Assembly: GCA_002110485.1 (NCBI GenBank)
Contig: MOWL01000024.1
Location: 310,001-374,000 of the forward strand
Direction of reading: 5' to 3'
Origin: Emergomyces orientalis
Taxonomy: Eukaryota; Ascomycota; Eurotiomycetes; Onygenales; Ajellomycetaceae
Length of the DNA stretch: 64,000 nt
The notes beneath the pieces are model-generated. The model saw only the letters and a program-made list of their open reading frames with translations, was not told the origin of the DNA and searched no databases. Both the position numbers and the translations under genes were made by a program. Positions 23,472 to 34,213 of this stretch are shown here, piece after piece (positions within the stretch are counted from its first letter, which is position 1; each line of letters starts with the position of its first letter).

Positions 23472-25457
23472 ATGGAGGAAAGGGGTGCTGGTACTACATC
23501 TGGCTCCCCTCCAGAGCACAATGACACCACGCTTCAATCGAACGCTGAGACGGAAAATTCCCCGGAAAATGGGGAACTGGATGGGGACGTGGACATGGAC
23601 GATGCCGAAGACGATGACTCCAGACTCCAGAACGATATAAAAACGCAGGTTGAGGCCGAACCGAAGCACCAGCCTTCGCAATCCGCTGAACATTCGTCTG
23701 ATCCGCAGCAAACACATAATACAGATTCAGCAGTGCCCACTGAGCAACCCTCCGAACAGATGATACCTCCCACGCCCGCCGCGCCAGCTTATTATAGCCT
23801 CTACAGCAACCCGCCCAACCTCGAATGGATCAGGCAGGTTCTCTTTGAGCTGAAGGATTCTGTAGAAATGAGCGTGGAGGAGTTCCACATGTACTGGCCG
23901 TTTATAGATAATGTTTGGGTGAAACAGAGATCAAACTCGACCAAGGATGGCCTTACCACTACTGATTACTACATGTGTCGACTACGGAGGGCGACGTGCA
24001 GACAGACCCCGTCAAGACCGCTGCCTCAAGGGAAGCGAGCGAGGAAGAAAGTGGTCAGGGAAGGGAATCAGTGCAATGTGCAGATTAAGGTGGTGAAATT
24101 CGAGGGAGCCTATTCCGCTGTTACGATAACAAGGACTCCCGGTAGCAGTCGGGCGCATTCGCATGATCTAGACCACATTGATAAGGTGAAGAGAAATTCG
24201 GCTCTCATGGACTATTGCAGGAAAGAAGCTGAGAAGGGCTACCTACCGTCGTCTATATTTGCAAAGTTTCGCGAGGAACCGGACAAGCTACTAGCAGCTG
24301 GGGGGAAGTTCTTCAGCGTCACCGATGTCCGCAATGTCTCTGCTAAGTGGCGCGCTTTACATCCCGATGTCAAATTGAGGGAACATGAAGGTTATCATTA
24401 CCAGCAGGGTCATGGTATTATGCGCATTCAAGTTCCGACGCTAGAACCTCCAAATGGAACGGCACCTACGCAGTCCGAGTCCCAAACCATTCGTTCTGAG
24501 ATCCCTCCCGATGCGCTACCGTTTCCTAGCTATTCTTTGGAATTTCTACAGGCATATCTCCCCAGGTACGAGGAGGGTCGACAGTTCCCCTTCGTCACCC
24601 TAACATACGCATCTTCCATGGATGCTAAAATATCTCTTTCCCCCGGCGTACAAACAGCCTTGTCTGGGTTTGAATCGAAAGTGATGACTCACTATCTTCG
24701 CTCGCGACATGATGCTATCTTAATAGGTGTTGGAACTGCCATGGCAGATAACCCTGGCCTAAACTGTCGGCTGGCAGGCTCGGGAGGTTTTGGGGGACTA
24801 GGAAAGATGTGGCAGCCGCGACCAATTATCGTAGACCCAACCGGAAGATGGCCAGCGGACCCGGAAAGCAGGCTTTTAAAAACCGCCAAGGAAGGGAAAG
24901 GCAAGGCGCCATGGGTCATCGTCTCACCAGGGGCGAACATCCAGCCGGCTAAAGTCCTGGCGCTCAAGACTCACGGCGGCGATTATCTACGCATTGTGGA
25001 ATATAATCAAAGCTGGCGACTTAGATGGGAAGCTATTCTAAGGGCCCTCGGCACCGAGGGAATCACCAGTGTCATGATAGAAGGTGGCGCAACTGTGATT
25101 AGTGAACTATTGAATCCTGAATACGTTGACTTTGTCGATTCTCTTATCGTTACTGTTGCTCCTACGTTTCTGGGTCGGGCTGGTGTTGGGGTTAGCCCGG
25201 ATGCGAAAAAGGATAATACAGGCAAACCGGTCAATGCTCTCAACCCCCGTGATATTAAATGGCAGCCGCTAGGTCAAGATGTTGTTATGTGTAGCAAGAT
25301 ACGCTCTCCTCCTCCACCGCCCATCCTTCCTGGTATTGAAGCTGTCGCTCAGGGGAATGCCCAAGAACATGCCCAAGAGAATGCGCAGGAAAATGACCAA
25401 GCAAATGCCCAAGAAAGTACACAGCAAAATGCTGAGAATCCTCAAGAAAATTCGTGA
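23472..25457 (+). CDS. RIB7: RIB7-type diaminopyrimidine reductase fused to an N-terminal domain of unknown role
   Basis: Riboflavin pathway enzyme: NADPH-dependent reduction of 2,5-diamino-6-ribosylamino-4(3H)-pyrimidinone 5'-phosphate. A single exon gives 661 residues, more than twice the usual 240-300 of fungal Rib7. Residues about 349-612 are the reductase (RibD C-terminal fold): FVTLTYASSMDAKISL, HDAILIGVGTAMADNP, SVMIEGGATVISELL and VAPTFLGRAGVGV. Residues 1-110 are acidic and disordered. Residues about 112-311 form a separate Cys/His/Lys-rich domain (YYMCRLRRATCRQ, HSHDLDHIDKVKR, KWRALHPD) that resembles the N-terminal region of transposase- or FAR1-like proteins. That resemblance is only impressionistic. 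The tail repeats Ala-Gln-Glu-Asn. The stop lies 26 bp from the convergent neighbour's stop. Confidence 0.85.
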   Translation: MEERGAGTTSGSPPEHNDTTLQSNAETENSPENGELDGDVDMDDAEDDDSRLQNDIKTQVEAEPKHQPSQSAEHSSDPQQTHNTDSAVPTEQPSEQMIPPTPAAPAYYSLYSNPPNLEWIRQVLFELKDSVEMSVEEFHMYWPFIDNVWVKQRSNSTKDGLTTTDYYMCRLRRATCRQTPSRPLPQGKRARKKVVREGNQCNVQIKVVKFEGAYSAVTITRTPGSSRAHSHDLDHIDKVKRNSALMDYCRKEAEKGYLPSSIFAKFREEPDKLLAAGGKFFSVTDVRNVSAKWRALHPDVKLREHEGYHYQQGHGIMRIQVPTLEPPNGTAPTQSESQTIRSEIPPDALPFPSYSLEFLQAYLPRYEEGRQFPFVTLTYASSMDAKISLSPGVQTALSGFESKVMTHYLRSRHDAILIGVGTAMADNPGLNCRLAGSGGFGGLGKMWQPRPIIVDPTGRWPADPESRLLKTAKEGKGKAPWVIVSPGANIQPAKVLALKTHGGDYLRIVEYNQSWRLRWEAILRALGTEGITSVMIEGGATVISELLNPEYVDFVDSLIVTVAPTFLGRAGVGVSPDAKKDNTGKPVNALNPRDIKWQPLGQDVVMCSKIRSPPPPPILPGIEAVAQGNAQEHAQENAQENDQANAQESTQQNAENPQENS

Positions 25458-25483
25458 CCCGCTTCCTTGGGTTCCATGGGTTT

Positions 25484-27197
25484 CTAAAATATTGCCAGAA
25501 TATTTGGTGGGCTAGATATACAGATATATAAAAATGTGCCTGTCAGATATGTCCTTTTTTCGTCAAAAAGGGAATGATCGGGTAGATTCCGCTTACCTTG
25601 CAACTCCACCCGGAACGTTGCAGACCTCACTTGAAACGAAAAACGACCATCTGTTCTGCCTCTCGCACTCTTCCGCCAACTTATCGAGGTCAAATAGCTC
25701 TCCGATCGGGCACCCCCAACCGGCGAGAAGCACTTCATGCATGCTCCAGTCTTTAGGTGCAGCTGATGGGGCCGAACAATCATAGACATTAGCAACAATT
25801 GGTTATTGATTGACTCATCCCACCTTGGAGATCTTGGGAATTTCTTGGGGCCAAAGCACTTACGATACGCCTCAAAGGCCGGGTGATCACCTGCCACGGC
25901 GGAAAAATTCTCCCATATCCATTCAAGCATATCTTCGCTGCGTTGCACCCCGATCAAATTTGGCGGATTTTGTTTGGCCAGATTTTCCAGCTCGTCCGTT
26001 GATAGCTGTTTAAACGCCGTCATATAACCTAGTCATTCCAATGTCTTTCAGCATCTCGGAAAAAGCAGGGGAATTTGGCTAGGTCTACTGACCTACTCGG
26101 ATGATAAGTATGTCTCCAAACTTTATCTCCGTCCCCTGCGATTCGGCCACGGCCTTGAGATATTTCAGCGGAATTGAAGTTCTCTTGAATGTCTCGGCGG
26201 AGATATTGTGTGCTAATGCCCATCTATGAAAATCCAGCAGGACTCCACGGCCTACGATTCCTTTCTCTGCCCAGGCTTAAGATACGGCGAAAAGAAGAAA
26301 AGCAGAGATAAGAACGTCAGTTTACCCATAACTCGCGACATTTACCTCGTTATCCGCTGGTTATACACACCTTGGATCCCGTTGACGGTACTATCCTTGG
26401 ATCCGTGGATATCTTCCATCGTGACGCCGTTATAGAATTTCTTTTCTTTCTGATAGCCGAAGTGGCGGAGTCCGTCCCCTATTCGACCAAAAAAATCGAC
26501 ATGCCTTTATTAGCTATAGCCCTATCTACCTAGCATTCCAGCTGAATACCGAATACCGGCTGGGAAGCAATGGAAGGGGAGAAGGGAAAGGAGAAGGAAA
26601 CTTACACTGGCTGCTACTTTGCGTGTTAAACGTCCAGACGTCATCGTTCACGGTCCGGGGGGATTTGTCGATGAGTTGTTTCTGGAACACCTGCCGGTTG
26701 AAGAAGGGGACTTTGTTCTGGGCGTCCAGTGGCCAGTTTAGGGATACTCTGATGTTGTACGTTCAAAATATGGTTAGCTCTCTGTTTTTGTCGTGGCGTG
26801 ATCTATTATGTTTCGTGCATATATGAAGATATGTAGATGTACACGACGAATTAAAACAAGAGAGAAGGGAAGAATCAGGGGGAGCAGCATGATGAAAATT
26901 TTTTATTTATTCTTTGTACTTTTTTTCCCATTCAAGGATGCAGGATTTATTTCGAAGAAGCAAGAAATTAACCAACTAAACAAAGACAATGATATACAAG
27001 AAATTATAACAAGTGTTTTCTCACCTCACGCCCGTCTTTATCTCCTTCGCTGCGTCCGCCACAACTGCATCAGTCTGGCGATTGAGGAATCCCAGCTGGT
27101 CATCCTTCCCATACAGCCCCCATGCTGAAAATAGAGGATCCTCCCTGTTCAAAGGCAAGTCGGAGAATTTGGGGAGATTGGCTGGGCGTCCTGTCAT
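25484..27197 (-). CDS. Cyclase-family (PF04199-like) metal-dependent hydrolase
   Basis: Member of the putative cyclase/kynurenine-formamidase-like fold in its fungal form; the substrate is unknown. Seven exons: 27197-27025, 26748-26606, 26478-26371, 26275-26093, 26028-25864, 25762-25597, 25511-25484; product 321 residues with all phases consistent. Residue landmarks in order: SAWGLYGKDDQLGFLN, TGVRVSLNWPLDAQ, NTQSSSQWDGLRHFGYQ, KKFYNGVTMEDI, WAEKGIVGRGVLLDF, GDILIIRVG, HEVLLAGWGCPIGELFDL and FFVSSEVCNVPGGVAS. Several of these motifs are reconstituted only across introns, which supports the model. The last exon encodes just nine residues. Usual family length in fungi is about 300-350. Confidence 0.88.
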
Positions 27198-28080
27198 TGT
27201 GTATATACTACTTTGTGTACTGTACTTCAGGAGGTCTTGGGTGATGTGATGTTGGACTGCGTTCTGTATAGTTAAACAGATGTAATCCACCGTGGTGTCT
27301 ATATACCTATATATCTAAGTATTCATATTTGGGTTTCCCCCGCATATAGGAAATAGAATATACCCACAGAGTTGAGTTCGATGCGGGGAATTATAGCGAG
27401 AAATTCCCCGAACTGCTCGGATATCGTGATTCTTGCCGAAGCGTCCAACTAGCATTAAAAATATTTTCCCGGTTCAGTGGATCAACAATCTATCATTGTC
27501 GCAGTTCTGTGGCTGAATATCCATGGATGATAGCTGTGGGGTATTTTATTATTATCCATTGAGCTGTCTATATTATATCAGACCCTGATATCCCATCCAT
27601 GTATATAGAGAAGGACGAATATAGAGGTGGGGAAAATAGATATTGAGATAGATGTAATGTTCATTTGAAAGTACACAGCCCATTAATGATGCAGTGTATC
27701 CACCAGTCTACTGGCAGTATCATTGATAGCTTACCTCCCCAATTGATATCTTCAATTGAAAGATATTCACTCTTTATCATCCCTTTATTGTATTCTTTTG
27801 TTTGTTTTTTGTGTTGATAGTGTTTGTTGGCTGGCAATGATGACATAATCCCCCCTTTGACCACAGAAAATTAAAGAAATTAAAAAAAACATCCAAAGTC
27901 AACTCAAAGGAATCAAAAGAAACAAACAAAAAGGATTCCAACACACCCCGAAACATCTCAAAGCCACTTCGACTCCTACATATCCCCCCTCGAGGGCTCT
28001 TATTCTAGTCATCTTAACCTTTCTCATTACTGTCCTCTCGTTTATTTCACCATTCATTTCTATTCAATAGTACTCTTGTT
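27198..28080. other. Divergent upstream region of the cyclase-family and RCC1 genes
   Basis: About 880 bp, AT-rich, no supported gene. It must contain both promoters. No site is assigned. Confidence 0.5.
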
Positions 28081-29845
28081 ATGGCTCCCAGAAAAACCGC
28101 TGCCAGCGCGACTTCCGCAGCTGCTGCTCCCTCAAAGACAGCCACTAAAGCCAAAGTAGCAAAAAAAGTTGCTTCAGAACCCGCGAAGAAGTCATCTACC
28201 AAGACTGCTGCAGCTCCAAAAGCCAAGACAGGCCCCAAACCTGGCTCTGAAAAGACAAACCCTATTGAAAAGACTGAAGATGTCCAGGTAAATGGCGTTT
28301 CTCCTGGTGCCAACAACAAAAGCAATGAGATAGTTGAGAAAGCCGAGGCGCCCAAGAAGCGCAAAGCAGTTGCCGATGAGGTCGCGACGCGCGAGCCCAA
28401 GAAGGCTCGAGTCGTCAAAGCAGTCGCCGTCAAGCCCAAGGTCGTCATCAACCACGCCCCTACAGAGCGATTGAACGTGTATGTGTGTGGCGAAGGTAGC
28501 TCCGGAGAACTCGGCCTTGGTACCGCGAAGAACGTTGTTGACGTGAAGCGCCCTCGTCTCAACCCGCATCTCCTCGCGGACGAAGTTGGCGTCGTCCAGA
28601 TTGCTACGGGCGGAATGCATTGCGTTGCTCTCACCCATGATAATAAGATCTTGACCTGGGGTGTCAACGACCAGGGCGCGTTAGGTCGCGACACAAGTTG
28701 GGATGGAGGTTTCAAGGACATCAAAGAAGGTGATGAGAGCGATTCGGACTCGGATTCCGATGATGATAGTGGACTGAACCCACGCGAATCAATTCCTGCT
28801 GCTGTTCCGTCCGACTTTTTCCCTGAAAATACTGTTTTTGTCCAGGTTGCTGCAAGCGACAGTGCAAGTTTCGCGCTTACTGATGTTGGATCTGTCTACG
28901 GCTGGGGTACATTTAGAGTAAGTCAAAATTTGTCATGCTATGAATATTATCCGCCGCACCAATGCTTTTCTAAAAATCAATTGACTAACCAGCGACGTGT
29001 AAATTCAGAGCAACGACGGCATCCTGGGCTTTGACAGCCAAACCGAAGTGCAGAGAACCCCCATCCTCCTCCCCACCCTTAAGAAAATCAAAGCTATCAC
29101 CTGCGGCGCCAACCACGTCCTCGCCCTCAACGACAAAGGCTCTGTTTTCGCCTGGGGGTCCGGCCAACAGAACCAACTCGGCCGCCGTATCATCGAGCGC
29201 ACCAAAATCAATGGCCTACAACCCCGGGAATTCGGCCTGCCCAAAAACATGGTCGGCCTAGGCTGCGGCTCCTACCACTCCTTCGCCATCCACAAGTCTG
29301 GCAAGGTTTACGCGTGGGGCCTCAACAGCTTTGGCGAGACAGGCATCAGCCAGGGCGCAGGTGACAGCGAAGCGGCCATCCTTCACCCTGCCGTTGTCGA
29401 GTCCCTGAACGACAAAGACGTCATCCAAGTCTGCGGTGGGGCGCACCATTCCCTCGCCCTCACCTCAAAGGGCGAATGTCTAGCGTTTGGCCGTCTTGAT
29501 GGCTTCCAAACCGGTTTGAAAATTGACTCTTTGCCCGAATCATCGATCATTCGTGATGATAGAAATAAACCCCGTATCCTTGCTACGCCCACTGCTATTC
29601 CCGGTATTGACGCATGCCATGTTGGCAGTGGAAGTGAGCATTCCATCGCCATCGACAAGGATGGGCGTGCGTGGTCGTGGGGCTTTTCGGCGAACTATCA
29701 GACTGGTCAGGGGACTGATAATGATGTTGAAGTTGCGTCCATTGTGGACAACACAGCTGTGCGCGGGAAGCGTTTGAATTGGGCGGACGCTGGTGGGCAG
29801 TATTCGGTTTTCACTGAGATTGCTCCTGCCACTCCAAAGTCTTGA
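28081..29845 (+). CDS. Regulator of chromosome condensation, Ran guanine nucleotide exchange factor
   Basis: Nuclear exchange factor that loads Ran with GTP on chromatin (Srm1/Prp20 in yeast, Pim1 in fission yeast, RCC1 in animals). Exons 28081-28917 and 29009-29845; product 557 residues. Residues 1-125 are an Ala/Lys/Pro-rich basic tail with a likely nuclear localisation signal (APKKRKA) and DNA-binding character. The rest is a seven-bladed propeller with the repeating GxxHxxAL / WG motifs: GGMHCVALTHDNKILTWG, GANHVLALNDKGSVFAWG, GSYHSFAIHKSGKVYAWG, GAHHSLALTSKGECLAFG and GSEHSIAIDKDGRAWSWG. An acidic Asp-Ser insert (DSDSDSDDDSG) interrupts an early blade. The intron falls at GWGTFR|SNDGILG. 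Confidence 0.95.
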
Positions 29846-30387
29846 ATCTTTTGACAGACGTTGCTTTTTAGAATTGTGTTTTCTGCTTTGCTGGCCTGAT
29901 GTTTTTTCTTGGTTTTTAAGTTTTGATTTGAAAAATTTCGTGTTTTTTCTTCTTTTTTATTCCGTTTTTGATTTCATTTTTTTACTCTCTGCATGGAATA
30001 GTTCGGGTTCATTGGTTAAATTTTCATCGTTCGCCGGCTTTTTTGTTTCATGCTTCTCATTTAAATCCTTCACGCTTCTCCAGTTTTGTTGAAATTTCAT
30101 AGAAATATTTTCGAATCTCCTCTTTCACTCGGCGCATCTATCGAGAATCTTTCCCACTTCAATTTCAGCGATTCATTGAATTTCCCTACCTTCTTTCGAA
30201 CAATGTCTTAAAATAGGTTTATCATAATTTTGAATTTTCTCTTTTTTTAAAATATAAATTTTTTGATCAGGGTCGAAAGACAAAAATGACGAAGAGAGCA
30301 AAGAAACCTGTCAACTTCCCATCATCATTGTCATCCAAGTCCTTCATTTAGGATTAATCTGTTCCCTAAACTAAAATCTACAGAGTA

Positions 30388-31430
30388 CTAAAAGCCATAA
30401 TCATCCATCGCATCTAAATCATCAAAGGCGCCTTCGTGTGGTGGTGGCCCTGAACCTGAGTCCTTTCGCATGGTAGTGGTGTTGACTTTGGGCTCCCGAT
30501 CTGAGAGCAAACCACCACCCTCGTGCTCGGCTAAAAGAGCATCCAACTCATCGTCTTCGGGTGTGTTTTCGACATTTCGCGTTGGTATATTAACATTAAC
30601 ATACGCATCCTTGTTGCGATCTTCCCGGACAAAAAGGTCATCATCACTATCAGCATTGTTGGCGAAGGTGTGTTCCGCCATCTCCCCCCTCCCTCCCCCG
30701 CCGCTGAAAATGGACGGTATCTGATTTTCCGCGGAATCATCAACGTCATCGTGGTTTTCCTGGGTTGATGATATTCTTGAATCGTGTTTGGTGGTATTTG
30801 TGGTGGTAGTGGGAAATAATTCATTATCTTTTTCGATTTGCTCAGTCCCGTTATTAGTGGCCTTCACAGCATTGGCAGCTGGCAGCCGGGTTGTGGTATT
30901 GTTGCTTTCTTCTTCCTCTCTATCAGAAACATATAGTCTTGGTTTGCCTTCGTCAATCCACTCTTTTCGCATGATTTGGATCCGCTTCGAGTGGCCTAGT
31001 TTTTCAATCATCGCGAGACCGTCTGCGAATTTCGCCCGCGGATAGAGATCATCCAGCCAGAGTTGGTAGAAGTTCAGAAGGCGCATGGCGTCAGAGTACT
31101 GGGGAAGTAAAATATATATATCAATGTGAGAAGAACACATGCCAATCAATGTCAAGGGGTTTGGATGTGGAAGGAATTGTGGACTATTACCTCGTGGCCC
31201 TTCCCCTCGAACTTGAGCTTTGCTTTTGCATTCTTGCGTAACTTTGGGATTCCGGCTGGCGATAGCAATCTAAAGAAGGCCATATTTAGCAAAGTGGATA
31301 TCAAAAACTTTCGCGTACAATTTTCTTTATCTGACCTTGCTTCGTCCAGTTTCGCAACCGGTCGTCTCTTGGGCGCAACCTTGATCTCCTCATCTAGACC
31401 CAGGCTCGCACTCCGTCCTCGAATTTCCAT
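30388..31430 (-). CDS. CSM3: Replication fork protection complex subunit Csm3/Swi3
   Basis: Partner of Tof1/Swi1 in the fork protection complex; it stabilises stalled forks and helps signal to the checkpoint kinases. Three exons: 31430-31336, 31269-31191, 31098-30388; product 294 residues. The conserved Swi3 core is residues about 30-110: RLLSPAGIPKLRKNAK, YSDAMRLLNFYQLWLDDLYP and FADGLAMIEKLGHSKRIQ. It is built across both introns. The C-terminal half is Asp/Glu/Asn/Thr-rich and disordered, ending in FDDLDAMDDYGF. Convergent with RCC1 and divergent from the complex I gene. Confidence 0.9.
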
Positions 31431-31832
31431 ATTTGATTGGTTTCAATGAAGCGAGGGTGATGTTAAAAATCGGTTACATAGATATTTCAATGCGAGAAGG
31501 GTAGTTAAAGATCCAGGCTGGGAATTTCGCAATTGGTCATCCAAAGTGTCCAAAGTGTGTTTTAATTATTATTATTATTTTTATTATTTTTGGATACCTT
31601 GATGTTGTCTGGCCAAAAGTGTCTTTGATGACGCGACTTGGGCGCGACAGCGACACCAGAACACAAAGTCACATGACTGAATTTTGTATCACGTGCTGTG
31701 GGTCACGGGGTCCGAGCTCCAACGAATGTTTGATCCAATGATCCAATGCGAAACAATCGATTGACGAGCATCAACAATTCGCAATCCAGTGTATGCACCA
31801 GGGCTGTGTCTCCAGTCAGCTCAATCTTCGTC
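31431..31832. promoter_or_regulatory. Divergent promoter of CSM3 and the complex I 21 kDa subunit gene
   Basis: About 400 bp between start codons. It contains a perfect E-box CACGTG at 31690-31695 and a (TTA)n-like tract near 31564-31590. A bHLH or Cbf1-type factor is possible but not shown. Confidence 0.4.
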
Positions 31833-32701
31833 ATGGCTACCGATCATGGCCGGCCTATTGTCCCGCCAAGGGTTCTCAAGACTGACTATCCCGTATGTAT
31901 TTTGGTTTTGACATTTTCCCTCCCCGCCTGGTTTCCACAAGTTGCTAACTCGTGCGGCTTTGGCTCTTCAGGTGATTGATACGGATCCGTACGCTCGCCC
32001 CAACCCCAGCCCCAATTGCCGATAAGCAGTACTTCTAACGTTCATCGTAGGCATGTTAAACGAGTCTTCGGATATGCGCGGCCATCCGACTATGTTATTG
32101 GAGCTGGTGTCGGTTCGATGTCCCCAGCATTGTTTTGGATGATGGAACGAATGCACCCGGCCAATGCCAGCCCAGGAACCTTCGGCAAAGCTATGCGATT
32201 AGCAACGGCAATTGGCTTCTTTGGTGGCTTGTTCACTGTATACAACACATCATGTAGTATGTTGAGCTTTGTTCCATTGTGATTCAGCAGGGCCTTTGTG
32301 GATTCCAATGTTAACCATTCCATTGTTCCCACACCACAGAACGCTTTTACGGCTTTACGGAAAATTCACGAGAGGTCGAGATGGATATGCGTGAGATGGT
32401 TGATAAGGTTAAGAAGGGAGAACCTCTGTACGGAGTATCGTCGCTCTCGCCTTACATGCAAGGAGTCGCCGCACGGAATTCGCGATATTCCTCTTTAATG
32501 ATCCATGTCATTCCTTGGTTCAATTTTGTGAATCATGACCAGGTATCAATTTCTCCGGCTATTATAAGGCTTCCTCTATCTTTATTTGGACCATAACTAA
32601 TTTTTACCAATTGACAGCACGGCGTGGACACTGCGAAGTACTATCAACAGGCTGAACGAGAGCTAGAAGCAGAACGTCAAAAGGCGGCATCCTCGTCATA
32701 A
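31833..32701 (+). CDS. nuo21: NADH-ubiquinone oxidoreductase 21 kDa subunit (complex I accessory)
   Basis: Fungal accessory subunit of respiratory complex I in the mitochondrial inner membrane. Five exons: 31833-31892, 31972-31988, 32051-32256, 32340-32542, 32618-32701; product 189 residues. The second exon is only 17 bp. Its phase joins TDTDP-type residues to HVKRVFGYARPSDY, and without it the frame is lost. Two hydrophobic segments (YVIGAGVGSMSPALFWMM and LATAIGFFGGLFTVY) are followed by a soluble part (GFTENSREVEMDMREMV, EPLYGVSSLSPYMQGVA). The ending HGVDTAKYYQQAERELEAE is a charged helix. Convergent with TAD2, 222 bp between stops. Confidence 0.88.
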
Positions 32702-32922
32702 TGTCCTGTTTCAAGCTACCCCTTGTTCAATAGTATTTTGTCAAATTAATTTCCTGTTTTTCCCTGCTTCTTTTGATGTTTCTTCCTTTTTGAAAGAGAT
32801 TTTAAAAAAAATAGTGTATATATGTACAGTGGATTAGAGTTCCCCAATTTTTATATTCCTCCTCAGGAAGAACAGAGCAACAAAACACGACGCTCACAAG
32901 CTGCGTGATGGAAGACAGCTTT

Positions 32923-33833
32923 TTATGGCAGGGGTAAAATCTCCACAAATTCCATCCCGGCTGTCTCATCTTCGTCAAAATCATCCCTCAGTTCCCGATC
33001 CTTTTTCGGCTTAGGGTTGGGCGCTAGGTTGAAAGATCAGTTTGGAGAAAGAAAAAGAAAAAGACCCGGCAGAATACAACTATGTCGTTGGATATTGATT
33101 ACCACATACCTCGTTCGTTCTCTTGGATATAAAACCGGCGTAATAACATGATTGCTTCTTTCCGGAAAAGTCCTCCAGTGAGTCGATACGGCGGATCGAT
33201 TCCTGGGCTACCAGAAATAATGTTGTATCCTTTTAGTAAAAGCTCCGGCAGGCTGTGCCAAATGGATAGTAAGTGGTCATTAACTCACTCGGAGTGCAAA
33301 TTTAGGACTCCTCCAGTCCCTCCAAACCGTTCATTCGCACAACCGAAATAAACATGTCTGATCTGGTATTGTCTTAACGCGGATGCACACATTATGCATG
33401 GCTCAACAGTGACGTAGAGGTCAGTTTCACGAAATATACTTCGTGAATGTCTTCTCAAGACTTCTTCGATGGCTAGGAATTCTGCATGTCTCGTTCCCTT
33501 TTTGGTTGATCGAGTCAGTATATATATATATATATGTATATTTCTGGCGCCTAAATTAAAGAATGAAAAGTTATGTTTGGAACCATACGTTCATAGATTT
33601 ATTCGTGTCATTCATACCGGATCCGATTATTTCGTCATTATGGACTAGCACGCAGCCTACTGGGGTTTCACCACTTGCAAGAGCTTCTTCACCCTTTTTT
33701 CGTTTGAATTAGCTCAATAATCCAGTAGAATAGCATTCGATGGGTAGCATACCATGTCAAGGGCTTTCTTCATAAAGTATTCACGTTTTTGGATATCATT
33801 GGCAAACCGTATGTCAGGACTGCTCAGTTCCAT
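32923..33833 (-). CDS. TAD2: tRNA-specific adenosine-34 deaminase catalytic subunit Tad2
   Basis: Zinc-dependent deaminase that, with Tad3, converts A34 to inosine in tRNA anticodons. Five exons: 33833-33753, 33693-33589, 33497-33289, 33252-33110, 33023-32923; product 212 residues. Motifs: GEEALASGETPVGCVLV, then RHAEFLAIEEVL (zinc His and proton-shuttle Glu) and VEPCIMCASALRQ (the two zinc Cys), then CANERFGGTGGVL. The PC-x2-C spacing is typical. Introns 1 and 2 end at AAAAAG rather than a pyrimidine-rich acceptor, but only these sites restore the deaminase motifs. Intron 2 contains a (TA)n tract near 33519-33535. Acidic C-terminal tail. Divergent from MEC1 with 380 bp between starts. Confidence 0.9.
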
Positions 33834-34213
33834 TTAGACAGAAGAGGCTTTTGTCAGTTATTGTATATCGGCTTAGCTGTTCTACAATAAATATTACGCC
33901 TGATATCAAATGATAGACGGAGTTGGGATGCGCAAGGATTATTGGTTGTAATTTTGATACGGTTAGTTACCTAATACGGTACTGTATTACATAACACATA
34001 CATGCGTAGTTAGGTAGTTCGATACGGTTCAAGAATATCAACGGTAGCACTGGGCAAACGACACTTGAAGAGCAAGGCTATGCTATTCAGATGTTCAGAT
34101 GTAGTTACAAACCCGCGTTTTAATTATATTTGAAAGTGTTTTCGCAGTCCTTTGTGCGGACTCCTCAGCTATCTCAATCCTATCGTTTGTCCTGATGGCC
34201 TAAAGGATTCCAA
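33834..34213. promoter_or_regulatory. Divergent promoter of TAD2 and MEC1
   Basis: 380 bp between start codons; no individual element assigned. Confidence 0.4.
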
